Of a DNA stretch of 41,816 bases, positions 1 through 7,875 are shown piece after piece. Source of the DNA: Bacteroidales bacterium (lineage in GTDB: Bacteria > Bacteroidota > Bacteroidia > Bacteroidales > UBA4181). The notes below the pieces were generated by a model. That model had not been told where the DNA came from and searched no databases. It saw only the letters and a program-made list of their open reading frames with translations. The position numbers were made by a program, and so were the translations under genes. The stretch covers positions 1 to 41,816 of the forward strand of contig JAISWR010000030.1 in NCBI GenBank assembly GCA_031270985.1. The letters run 5' to 3'. The first letter of the stretch is position 1; each line of letters opens with the position of its first letter.

Positions 1-1
1 T

Positions 2-172
2 GCGCAATCAGGTGGATATTGCCTGAACACCGGCGATTTATCGCACGGCACACATACGTTGCCGTATATTATTAGCGAACGCCTTTCCAAATTCGGTTTT
101 AACAACATAACCTTAAAAACCGTTCCACGGACAGGACGCATGCCACGCATACAAACAATGGCAGGCGCTTAA
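2..172 (+). CDS. Possible C-terminal end of an unidentified protein (partial)
   Basis: An open frame enters from the left edge and stops with TAA after 56 codons (ends ...RIQTMAGA). I do not recognise the family. A second plus-strand frame, open from about 117 to a TGA at 213-215, would end in a proline/aspartate-rich tail (KPQPDPEPDLDIPF), which also looks like a natural C-terminus. The true gene end could therefore be in either frame, or a frameshift could join them. The bases at 171-199 are a short CCC-GA/CCC-AA simple repeat that creates the Pro-rich tail. Confidence 0.25.
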   Translation, partial: AQSGGYCLNTGDLSHGTHTLPYIISERLSKFGFNNITLKTVPRTGRMPRIQTMAGA

Positions 173-231
173 ACCCCAACCCGACCCCGAACCCGACCTT
201 GATATACCGTTTTGACAAAGCACAGGCTGCA

Positions 232-441
232 TTATAATTCGCTTGTGTTTGAAAGGGCGTTTATTTTATCCTGCCATTCCTTATATCTGTCAAAAAAATA
301 TTGGCGTCTCTCATCGCTTTTACTTGCCCTCATATTTTCAAATTCTTCGCTGGCATACGCACGCAATGCGTCAATATCGGTCTCTACCCTGCTTTTTTTC
401 AATTTACCCTGTTCCTTTTCATTGCTGCCGTCCATTCTCAT
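232..441 (-). CDS. Small charged hypothetical protein (69 aa)
   Basis: A 69-residue, Glu/Lys/Arg-rich, probably helical soluble protein starting MRMDGSNEKEQ; no signal peptide or membrane segment is visible. ATG at 441 is preceded by AAAGAGGTTG, a passable ribosome-binding site; a second ATG two codons later (435) is an alternative. The start overlaps the end of the tiny ORF upstream by 23 bases, so the two may be translationally coupled. Family not recognised. The composition (many D/E/K/R, two Trp/Tyr-rich motifs such as YKEWQDK) looks more like a real protein than a shadow ORF, and nothing convincing lies on the other strand. Confidence 0.4.
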   Translation of the reverse strand: MRMDGSNEKEQGKLKKSRVETDIDALRAYASEEFENMRASKSDERRQYFFDRYKEWQDKINALSNTSEL

Positions 442-553
442 CAACCTCTTTTACTTTGTTCAAAATACCATACTTCTCAAATAATTGCAATATATTGTCA
501 TTGTTATTGTTGTTTATTACCGCATCATCGCTGCCCTGTAATGTATGGTTCAA
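419..553 (-). CDS. Tiny hypothetical ORF with Asn run (44 aa, TTG start)
   Basis: This ORF would start at TTG 553, overlapping the TGA of the upstream isomerase-like gene as TTGA, and ends 23 bases inside the next small ORF. The product has an AVINNNNNDN stretch followed by a plausible amphipathic helix (ILQLFEKYGILNKVKEV). No ATG start exists downstream of the isomerase gene in this frame, so the start is uncertain. Its position between two leftward genes with overlaps on both sides suggests translational coupling. Family not recognised; it may be a relic. Confidence 0.28.
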   Translation of the reverse strand: MNHTLQGSDDAVINNNNNDNILQLFEKYGILNKVKEVDENGRQQ

Positions 554-1386
554 AAATCCGCCTGCTGTTTCAGGTATGCCAATGCGGGCTTCAGTTCTTC
601 CTGCATGTTTTTCCACTTGCATTCCACAGACACGCAACCGCTATACCCGATTTCCCTCAGCGCTTTGAAGTAGGGTATAAAATCGTCGCCTTTCACGCCG
701 GGCGCCGACCGTTCTTCCTTTTCGGCAATGTGGCAATGCTGGATGTAAGCCCCATATTTCACGATTTCCGAAGCGGGTTCGTTTTCGCGCAACATGTGAT
801 AAATATCACACACCATCTTGAAGTTCGGGTGATTCACCGCCTCCACAATCTGTGCGCCTTCGGCTAAGGAGTTGATAAAGTTGGTTTCGTTACTGTTCAG
901 TGGTTCTATGAGCACCGTGATGCCGTAACGTTCTGCCGACAGGGCAAGTTGTTTGCAGAAGGTAACGAACTGCGCTGTTGCCTCTTGCTTGTCAAAACCT
1001 TCGGGAACTTTGCGTGCGCCGCCGCTACCGAACACGATACGGGGGATGCCTGCCGCCTGCGCACGGCGAAAAGCAGAATCAGCCCACGCCAGCGCCTCCG
1101 GATGTTTCGTTTCGCTGCCTGTGATTTTCAACGAGGCGGGAAAAAAATTGACGCAGGATACGATTTTGGCGTTTTGGGCGTTAATTTCATCCAGATGTTC
1201 CCGAAACTCCGCATCACTTTTGTCGGGCATCAGATAAGACACATAGGTTTCAATATAGTCGTATCCGGCTTCCGCAACAGAGGCATAATCTGCCATGCCG
1301 GCACATACGGCAAATGTCGGCAATTGCGCCTGATGTCTGCACGCTGCCGCCATGCAGGCAATACATATTATAATAGGTATTTTCAT
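550..1386 (-). CDS. Sugar phosphate isomerase/epimerase-like TIM-barrel lipoprotein
   Basis: A 278-residue protein of the xylose-isomerase-like (AP endonuclease 2) TIM-barrel family. Residues 1-16 form a lipoprotein-type signal ending in AAAC (Cys16), so it is probably lipid-anchored in the periplasm or outer membrane. Metal and substrate ligands expected for the family are visible: Glu161 in LIEPLN, Asp194 and His197 in CDIYHM, His219 in QHCHIAE and Glu255 in SVECKW. Family members isomerise or epimerise sugars or inositols; the substrate cannot be read from sequence. It is transcribed leftward from a TATCTTTG -7 element at 1445-1452 and may form a short operon with the two tiny ORFs downstream. 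Length is normal for the family and the start is supported by the signal peptide. Confidence 0.85.
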   Translation of the reverse strand: MKIPIIICIACMAAACRHQAQLPTFAVCAGMADYASVAEAGYDYIETYVSYLMPDKSDAEFREHLDEINAQNAKIVSCVNFFPASLKITGSETKHPEALAWADSAFRRAQAAGIPRIVFGSGGARKVPEGFDKQEATAQFVTFCKQLALSAERYGITVLIEPLNSNETNFINSLAEGAQIVEAVNHPNFKMVCDIYHMLRENEPASEIVKYGAYIQHCHIAEKEERSAPGVKGDDFIPYFKALREIGYSGCVSVECKWKNMQEELKPALAYLKQQADF

Positions 1387-1444
1387 AAATTATCCGTTTT
1401 TACGTGTGTCAATCAATATTCGGTAATAAATAACAGAACCGCCA

Positions 1445-1452
1445 CAAAGATA
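1445..1452 (-). promoter_or_regulatory. -7 promoter element for the isomerase-like gene
   Basis: The minus strand reads TATCTTTG, a full match to the Bacteroidota -7 consensus TAnnTTTG, 58 bases upstream of the ATG at 1386. No TTTG is present at the expected -33 position, where a run of A/T lies. Confidence 0.5.
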
Positions 1453-1571
1453 ATCATTTTTTTTGAGATGGCATTTTTTTTGCGCCGAATCGGACAGACG
1501 CATTGTATGTTTGCAGGAATTTCCAACCGGCGTTACATGTCACTGCGTTTTTTCATAATATTTTTCCTCCA

Positions 1572-1605
1572 TTTGCAGAAATATGATTTATTTCACGTAA
1601 ATTTG
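1572..1605 (+). promoter_or_regulatory. Promoter of the first DUF2723 gene
   Basis: TTTG at 1572-1575 (-33) and TAAATTTG at 1598-1605 (-7) are separated by 22 bases, close to the Bacteroidota spacing of 19-21. The ATG follows at 1637, leaving a leader of about 25 bases. The promoter is divergent from that at 1445-1452. Confidence 0.55.
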
Positions 1606-1636
1606 CCCCGCTCAACCGAAAATTTTTGAACATATA

Positions 1637-4600
1637 ATGGACTTTAAAAGAATCAACAGTATTACGGGTTGGCTGGTGTTTATCATCGCATCCGCCACCT
1701 ATTTGATGACCATAGAACCGACGGCAAGTTTTTGGGATTGCGGCGAATTTATTTCTACCGCGTACAAGCTGGAAGTGGGACATCCGCCGGGAGCGCCGTT
1801 TTTCATGCTGGTAGCGCGACTTTTCACCCTGTTGGCGGGCAGTAATGTGGAATTGGTAGCAAAAATGGTCAACAGTTTTTCGGCATTGTGCAGCGGCTTC
1901 ACCATCTTGTTGCTGTTTTGGAGCATCACCCATCTGGGGCGAAAACTCACCGGCAAGTCTATCGGGGAACTTTCCGCGACGCAAACCGTTTCCATCATTG
2001 GTTCGGGCGTGGTGGGCGCACTGGCATACACGTTTTCCGATACTTTTTGGTTTTCAGCCGTTGAGGGTGAAGTCTATGCGTTTTCTTCCCTGTTCACGGC
2101 GCTTGTTTTCTGGGCAATTCTCCGCTGGGAAGACGAGGCTGACGCCCGTTACGCCAACCGCTGGTTAGTGTTGATTGCTTATTTGATGGGGCTTTCCATC
2201 GGTGTGCATTTGCTGAACTTGCTGGCTATTCCGGCTATTGGGCTGGTGATTTACCACCGCAAATACAAGGTTACGCCCAAAGGCACTATTCTCGCCCTGC
2301 TGGCTTCCGCAGTTGTGTTGCTGGTCATCCTTTACGGCATCGTGCCGGGTGTGGTGCAGATAGCGGTGTGGTTTGAACTGTTGCTGGTAAAAAACTTGCA
2401 TTTCCCCATGAACACGGGTATTATCGTTTATGCCATACTGTTAGTAGGCGGCTTTATTTTTGGGTTGCATTATTCGCTTAAGAAAAATCGATTTGTCTTA
2501 AACAGTGCATTGCTGTTCGCGGTGGTCATCATCATCGGCTACAGTTCGTATGCCGCCCTGATCATCCGTTCGAGCGTGGATCCGCCTATGGATCAGAACA
2601 ATCCGCAGAATCTGTTCAACCTGCAATATTACCTCAATCGCGAACAGTACGGCGACCGTCCGTTGGTGATGGGGCCTTATTTTAACTCGCCTCCGATAGC
2701 CATCAAGGATGTAAAAACGTTATACGCCAAGCGAAACAATCAATATGTGGAAACCGGCAAAAAACAGGATTATGTGTACAGGAATGGGACAACCACTGTG
2801 TTTCCGCGCATGTACAGTCGGGAACAAGCACATGTCGACGCCTACAAAAGATGGGCAAATATACCCGCTACACAGGGTGACAATAAAATCCCTTCGTTCG
2901 GGCAAAATCTCCGCTTTTTCTTCTCCTATCAAGTAGGATGGATGTATTTCCGGTATTTCTTTTGGAACTTCATAGGACGGCAAAACGACATACAGGGGCA
3001 CGGCGGACCGTTGCAAGGCAACTGGATTTCAGGCATTACCGGCTGGGACGAAGCTCGGTTGGGACCTCAGGATTTGCCGGAAACGCTGCACAACAAGGGA
3101 CGAAATGTCTATTACTGCCTGCCGTTCCTGTTAGGGTTTATCGGTCTGCTCTATCAATATCGTCGTGATCGCAAGAATTTTCTGGTCACCCTGATGCTGT
3201 TTTTCATGACGGGCATCGCCATCGTGATTTACCTGAATCAAACGCCTTACCAGCCTCGAGAGCGGGATTACGCATACGCGGGATCGTTCTATGCCTTTGC
3301 GATATGGATAGGGCTGGGCGTGATGGCGATGATTGAGTCGCTTCCGTCAAAGATGCGAAACGTCGCTCTTGCGGTTGCCACCAGCCTCGTCCTGCTGGTG
3401 CTTGTGCCGGGCATCATGGCGCAGCAAAATTGGGACGATCATGATCGTTCGGGACGATACACCGCACGCGACTTCGCTCACAACTATCTGGTTTCGTGCG
3501 ACCCCAATTCCATCATTTTTACCAACGGCGACAACGATACTTTCCCGCTCTGGTATGCACAGGAAGTGGAAGGTATAGGCGACAGCATCCGCGTGGTCAA
3601 TCTCAGTTATCTGGCTGCCGATTGGTACATTGACCAAATGACACGGAAAGCGTATGGTTCCAAATCGTTGCCGATTTCACTCAAACCGGAACAATACATG
3701 AGCGGTACACGTGATTATCTGTATATCAGCGATTTGTTCAACGGACAACCCATAGAATTGAAAGAAGCCATGGACTTCGTGGGCGACGATAACATCCGTA
3801 CCAAAGTGGTGCAAACGCAAGACGGCTTGCTTTGGACAGGTAAGATCAACGAGATCAATAAAATATATCTCGATCAGGCAATAGATTTTTTACCTTCCAA
3901 AAATCTGAAAATAACCGTGGACAAGCAAAAAGTGCTGCGCAACGGAACCGTTGCCCTGAAAGATTCCGCACTGATTGTCCCCGAAATACGGTGGAACATC
4001 AGCGGTGAAAAAGGAGGCGGCGAGGAGCGAATTTACAAAAACTCAATGATGGTGCTGGACATTCTTGCCAACAACAATTGGGAACGTCCCGTATATTTCG
4101 CCATCACTGTATCGCCGGAAAATTTCCTGAACCTTTCGGACTATTTTCAAATGGACGGGTTGGCATACCGCTTCGTTCCTATCAAAACGCCGAATACTTA
4201 CGGTGAAATGGGACACGTTGACGCGGACAAACTGTACGACAAGATGATAAATCACTTTCGTTGGGGCAACATCAGTGATTCCTCCGTATATCTGGACGAA
4301 ACCAACCTGCGCCTGCTGGCGCGTTTCCGCAGCAATTTCGCCAGACTTGCGAGGAATTTGAATGAACAGGGTAAAATAGATTCCGCCATGTTTGTCTTAA
4401 ATAAGGCTTTTGAAGTGATACCCACTTACCAGTTACCGCTTAATTATGCGGACATAGAATTTGTGCAACAGTATTATCTTGCCGGCGCTACGGAAGAAGG
4501 GAATCAATTGGCAAAAAAGTTATTTGACGTAACATGCGCCGAGTTGAAATATTATCTGAGTTTCCCGAAAGAATTTAAGAACGACAGAGATTTGGACAAC

Positions 4601-4723
4601 GAACAGCGTTTCCGTGTGTCCACCATCAGCATGCTCCAGCAATTTGCAGACGGGTATAACCAGACCGAAATGGCGGAAGAATTTACGCAGAAATTGCACG
4701 AATTATTTCCTCAAATACAGTAA
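1637..4723 (+). CDS. DUF2723 polytopic membrane protein with C-terminal TPR-like region (copy 1)
   Basis: A 1028-residue inner-membrane protein of the DUF2723 family, typical of Bacteroidota. The N-terminal half has about ten hydrophobic segments and the family hallmarks EPTASFWDCGEFIS and GHPPGAPFFML near residues 27-55. A conserved block QTPYQPRERDYAYAGSFYAF follows near 535-555, then a soluble periplasmic part with DNDTFPLWYAQEVEG and a helical, TPR-like C-terminus. The acidic pair after the first membrane helix (DCGE) resembles the catalytic loop of GT-C glycosyltransferases such as protein O-mannosyltransferases, so a lipid-linked sugar transferase is a reasonable inference but is not shown here. 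A second copy lies directly downstream on the opposite strand. Start at ATG 1637 is supported by the promoter and the hydrophobic N-terminus. Confidence 0.85.
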   Translation: MDFKRINSITGWLVFIIASATYLMTIEPTASFWDCGEFISTAYKLEVGHPPGAPFFMLVARLFTLLAGSNVELVAKMVNSFSALCSGFTILLLFWSITHLGRKLTGKSIGELSATQTVSIIGSGVVGALAYTFSDTFWFSAVEGEVYAFSSLFTALVFWAILRWEDEADARYANRWLVLIAYLMGLSIGVHLLNLLAIPAIGLVIYHRKYKVTPKGTILALLASAVVLLVILYGIVPGVVQIAVWFELLLVKNLHFPMNTGIIVYAILLVGGFIFGLHYSLKKNRFVLNSALLFAVVIIIGYSSYAALIIRSSVDPPMDQNNPQNLFNLQYYLNREQYGDRPLVMGPYFNSPPIAIKDVKTLYAKRNNQYVETGKKQDYVYRNGTTTVFPRMYSREQAHVDAYKRWANIPATQGDNKIPSFGQNLRFFFSYQVGWMYFRYFFWNFIGRQNDIQGHGGPLQGNWISGITGWDEARLGPQDLPETLHNKGRNVYYCLPFLLGFIGLLYQYRRDRKNFLVTLMLFFMTGIAIVIYLNQTPYQPRERDYAYAGSFYAFAIWIGLGVMAMIESLPSKMRNVALAVATSLVLLVLVPGIMAQQNWDDHDRSGRYTARDFAHNYLVSCDPNSIIFTNGDNDTFPLWYAQEVEGIGDSIRVVNLSYLAADWYIDQMTRKAYGSKSLPISLKPEQYMSGTRDYLYISDLFNGQPIELKEAMDFVGDDNIRTKVVQTQDGLLWTGKINEINKIYLDQAIDFLPSKNLKITVDKQKVLRNGTVALKDSALIVPEIRWNISGEKGGGEERIYKNSMMVLDILANNNWERPVYFAITVSPENFLNLSDYFQMDGLAYRFVPIKTPNTYGEMGHVDADKLYDKMINHFRWGNISDSSVYLDETNLRLLARFRSNFARLARNLNEQGKIDSAMFVLNKAFEVIPTYQLPLNYADIEFVQQYYLAGATEEGNQLAKKLFDVTCAELKYYLSFPKEFKNDRDLDNEQRFRVSTISMLQQFADGYNQTEMAEEFTQKLHELFPQIQ

Positions 4724-4733
4724 GGGCAACTGT

Positions 4734-4754
4734 CGCTCCATATCCGATGGAGCG
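4734..4754. terminator. Hairpin terminator between convergent DUF2723 genes
   Basis: CGCTCCAT (4734-4741), loop ATCCG, ATGGAGCG (4747-4754): a perfect 8-bp stem followed on the plus strand by TGTCTTTATT. It sits in the 36-base gap between two convergent stop codons and can serve both strands. Confidence 0.7.
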
Positions 4755-4759
4755 TGTCT

Positions 4760-7700
4760 TTATTGTTGTCTTTCCAACCGGTGCTGTATTTCTTCGCCGA
4801 CTTGTTTCTCTCCGAAAGCGTCGGCGATGCGGATAATTTCACCCAACAACGCCTCGTTCATTTCCGCTTCGCGGCTCACAGTTGTGAAAAATTCCGGCGA
4901 CAGGGAATAGAAATAGTGCAATTCATCCATGCAGCGGTTGGCAAAAGCTGTAAGCAGTCGGTTGGCTTTTTCCGTTTGACCGGAAAAATACAGTGCTTCC
5001 GCCTGCAATAACGAATAATAATCGTACGGCAATCGTTCGCCGGAAAACAGATCCGATGCACGGTCGAGCACACGGACGGCAAGTTCCGGCTTATTTTCCT
5101 CCACCAGTTGCATCGCCAGCCTGGTGTACAGGTGACGGGTGCGGATAATGTTCATGGTGCGGATGCTTTGATTGTCTGTCCAGATGTTGGGCTGTTCAAA
5201 GCGTCCCCACCGGAAATCGTGCATCAGGCGATGGTAGAGTATTTCCGTGTCTATGCGTCCTGTGTTGAGCCTATCGCTGCTTGTGGTTTTCAACGGCACT
5301 AACCGGTAAGCCGTACCGTCCAATTGCAAATAGTCGTCCAGCCCCACTGTGCCGCTGTGGTTACATGCCGTCCAGTAAACGGGACGTTCCCATTTATTGG
5401 CGGCAAGTATTTCGAGCACTACCCACTGGTCTTTGGTCATTGCCTGTGCATTGATGCGAAAATGCAGTTTTTCGGGTATTTCTCCGGCAAGTTCCTTCCG
5501 TACTGTACCGTTGTTCACCACTTTCTGTTTGTCCACGTTCAGTGAGAAATTTTTTGCCGGAATGTAAGCCAGCGACACTCCGGGTTCGGGTTGGATTTTG
5601 GTGGCAGGGTCGTCACTGTTGATGAAATCCAGCGCCTGCCGCAAGTCAACGGTATCTTGGTTGTGTTCCAACAGGTAAACGAAATCGCGACGTCCCGTAA
5701 GGTATTTTTCTTCGGGAAGGGCGATCGGAAGCGGCGGGGAGTCGTAGGCGGCGCATTTCATTCCGCTGATGTACCAGTCGGCGTGCAGCAGCATCAGGTT
5801 CACCACCCGCACGTCGGTACGGATGCCTTCCACTTCCTGCAGATACCACAAGGGAAACGTGTCATTGTCGCCAATAGTGAACAGAATGGCGTCAGGAGCG
5901 CAGGAATTGAGGTAATTGTAAGCAATGTCGCGTGCGGTATAGCTTCCTGAGCGGTCGTGGTCGCGGTAGTTTTGCTGTGCCATAATTGCGGGAACGGAAG
6001 CGGACAGCAAGCCGGCAGCGACAATTGCTGCGGCGGCAGGTATTTTCCGGCGCATCGCATCAAATATTGCGGCAACGCCTAAGCCTATCCATATTGCGTA
6101 TGCATAAAACGATCCTGCGTATGCATAATCCCGTTCGCGTGGCTGCAGTGGCGTCTGGTTGAGGTACACCACAATGGCGATGCCGGTCATGACGAAGAAA
6201 GTCATCACCACAAGGAAATACCGTGTATCGCGCCTAAGATGCCACAACATTCCAATGACACCCAACAGAAAGGGTAACATGAAATATACGTTGCGTCCGG
6301 CATCGTTTTTCATGTGGTCGGGCAAGTCTTTTTGCTGTCCGATACGGGGAGCGTCAATGAACGGGACGCCGCTCAACCAGTTACCGTACAGAATACCGCC
6401 ATCTGCCTGTCTGTCGTTTTGTCTGCCTGCAAAATTCCACATGAAGTAGCGGAAATACATGTGTCCGAGTTGATAGGAAAAAAAGAAACGGAGGTTCTCG
6501 AAAAAGGCGGGTTTATACAGCAAATATTCCGTTCCGTCGTTATTCCTCATTTTGACGGGATGCCCCTTAACGCCGGCCCAATTTCTGTACACCTCCGCAT
6601 GGGAAGGATCTTCGCTGTACATGCGCGGGAAAAACGTCATGAAACGGCTGTCGTATCGCACTTCCACATTTCTGTAAGTGATTTCGTAGCGTCCGTTGAT
6701 TCGTGTGTACACGGGGCTGCTTTCCACACGTTCCGTTTCCGGCGCATTGTAGTAATTGCCGTACAGTAAGGGACGGTCACCGTACTGCTCCCTGTTCAGG
6801 TAACTCATCAGTGCGAACACATTGTCGGGGTTGTTTTCGTCCATCGGAGGATTTGCCAGCGATCGTATCACGATGACGCTATAGGACGAGTAACCGATGA
6901 TTATCACCGTTATCGACAGCAACAGGGTATGCAGCACATATTTTCGCCGCCGGTAAGTATATCTCAACCCGAAAACTATTGCCGCCACCAGTAGCACAAT
7001 GTAGCACAACACGCCCGAATTGTACGGCAATTCCAAGCCGTTGACCATCATCAGTTCAAAATATCCCGCCAACTTTACCACCCAAGGGATAATGCCGTAG
7101 AGGATACCTGCCAAAATCAACATGGCACACAGTAATGCCGACATGATACCTTTACCCGACGGCTGATACTTGCGAAAGTAATACACCAGCACGATGGCAG
7201 GGATAGCCAGCAGGTTCAGCAGATGCACCCCGATAGACAACCCCATCAGATAAGCAATCAGTATCAGCCAACGGTTGGCATAAGGGCTACCGGCAACTTC
7301 TTCCCATTTCAGGATTGCCCAAAACACTGCCGCCGTGAAAAATGACGACACGGCATAAACTTCCCCTTCGACGGCGGAGAACCAAAACGTGTCGGAAAAC
7401 GTATAAGCCAACGACCCGATGACACCACTTGCCAACACGGCAAATATTCGTGGTTTTTGATTTGTCGATTGACTGTCCGGAGAACCTCCGAATATTCTTC
7501 CTGCAATGTGCGTGATGCTCAGGAACAGGAATAAAATGGTGAAAGCGCTGAGCAATGCCGAAAAGGCGTTCACCATCATCGCCACTTTAGACGGATGGGG
7601 TGCAAAAACGGCAAATATTCGCGCCATCATCAGGAATAACGGCGCTCCGGGCGGATGTCCCACTTCCAATTTGTCGGCGGCGGCAATAAATTCGCCGCAA

Positions 7701-7804
7701 TCCCAGAAACTGACCGTAGGCTCCATCGTTGCAAGATAAGTACACGCGGCTGTCGCAAAGCAACACCAACCCGTAATACGCTCCCACCGCTTAAATTTTA
7801 CCAT
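4760..7804 (-). CDS. DUF2723 polytopic membrane protein with C-terminal TPR-like region (copy 2)
   Basis: A 1014-residue paralogue of the plus-strand gene at 1637-4723. It keeps every hallmark in the same order: EPTVSFWDCGEFIAAADKLE, GHPPGAPLFLM, FSDTFWFSAVEGEVYA, LMGLSIGVHLLNLL, QTPLQPRERDYAYAGSFYAY, then GDNDTFPLWYLQEVEG in the soluble part and a helical C-terminus. The two proteins are alike along their whole length, so this is an old gene duplication, now arranged tail to tail. Insertions differ between the copies, for example an extra segment near residues 95-105 (SPDSQSTNQK), pointing to divergence rather than recent copying. The likely role is as for copy 1: a GT-C-like membrane enzyme acting on periplasmic or exported substrates. 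The start is at ATG 7804. Confidence 0.85.
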   Translation of the reverse strand: MVKFKRWERITGWCCFATAACTYLATMEPTVSFWDCGEFIAAADKLEVGHPPGAPLFLMMARIFAVFAPHPSKVAMMVNAFSALLSAFTILFLFLSITHIAGRIFGGSPDSQSTNQKPRIFAVLASGVIGSLAYTFSDTFWFSAVEGEVYAVSSFFTAAVFWAILKWEEVAGSPYANRWLILIAYLMGLSIGVHLLNLLAIPAIVLVYYFRKYQPSGKGIMSALLCAMLILAGILYGIIPWVVKLAGYFELMMVNGLELPYNSGVLCYIVLLVAAIVFGLRYTYRRRKYVLHTLLLSITVIIIGYSSYSVIVIRSLANPPMDENNPDNVFALMSYLNREQYGDRPLLYGNYYNAPETERVESSPVYTRINGRYEITYRNVEVRYDSRFMTFFPRMYSEDPSHAEVYRNWAGVKGHPVKMRNNDGTEYLLYKPAFFENLRFFFSYQLGHMYFRYFMWNFAGRQNDRQADGGILYGNWLSGVPFIDAPRIGQQKDLPDHMKNDAGRNVYFMLPFLLGVIGMLWHLRRDTRYFLVVMTFFVMTGIAIVVYLNQTPLQPRERDYAYAGSFYAYAIWIGLGVAAIFDAMRRKIPAAAAIVAAGLLSASVPAIMAQQNYRDHDRSGSYTARDIAYNYLNSCAPDAILFTIGDNDTFPLWYLQEVEGIRTDVRVVNLMLLHADWYISGMKCAAYDSPPLPIALPEEKYLTGRRDFVYLLEHNQDTVDLRQALDFINSDDPATKIQPEPGVSLAYIPAKNFSLNVDKQKVVNNGTVRKELAGEIPEKLHFRINAQAMTKDQWVVLEILAANKWERPVYWTACNHSGTVGLDDYLQLDGTAYRLVPLKTTSSDRLNTGRIDTEILYHRLMHDFRWGRFEQPNIWTDNQSIRTMNIIRTRHLYTRLAMQLVEENKPELAVRVLDRASDLFSGERLPYDYYSLLQAEALYFSGQTEKANRLLTAFANRCMDELHYFYSLSPEFFTTVSREAEMNEALLGEIIRIADAFGEKQVGEEIQHRLERQQ

Positions 7805-7808
7805 ACAA

Positions 7809-7816
7809 CAAAGTTA
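7809..7816 (-). promoter_or_regulatory. -7-like element just before DUF2723 copy 2
   Basis: The minus strand reads TAACTTTG, matching TAnnTTTG, only four bases before the ATG. If used, the transcript would have almost no leader. No -33 TTTG is seen, so it may be a chance match and the gene may rely on another promoter in the 70-base gap. Confidence 0.3.
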
Positions 7817-7875
7817 ACAACTATTACGTACACTAATGGTTTCTTGACGGAAATTTTTCCGCCAATGCCATGGTA

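Noticed and set aside
171-199. C-rich CCCGA/CCCAA repeat considered as CRISPR or telomere-like repeat
   Set aside because: Only about four irregular units in 29 bases; best explained as codons for a Pro-Asp/Glu tail.
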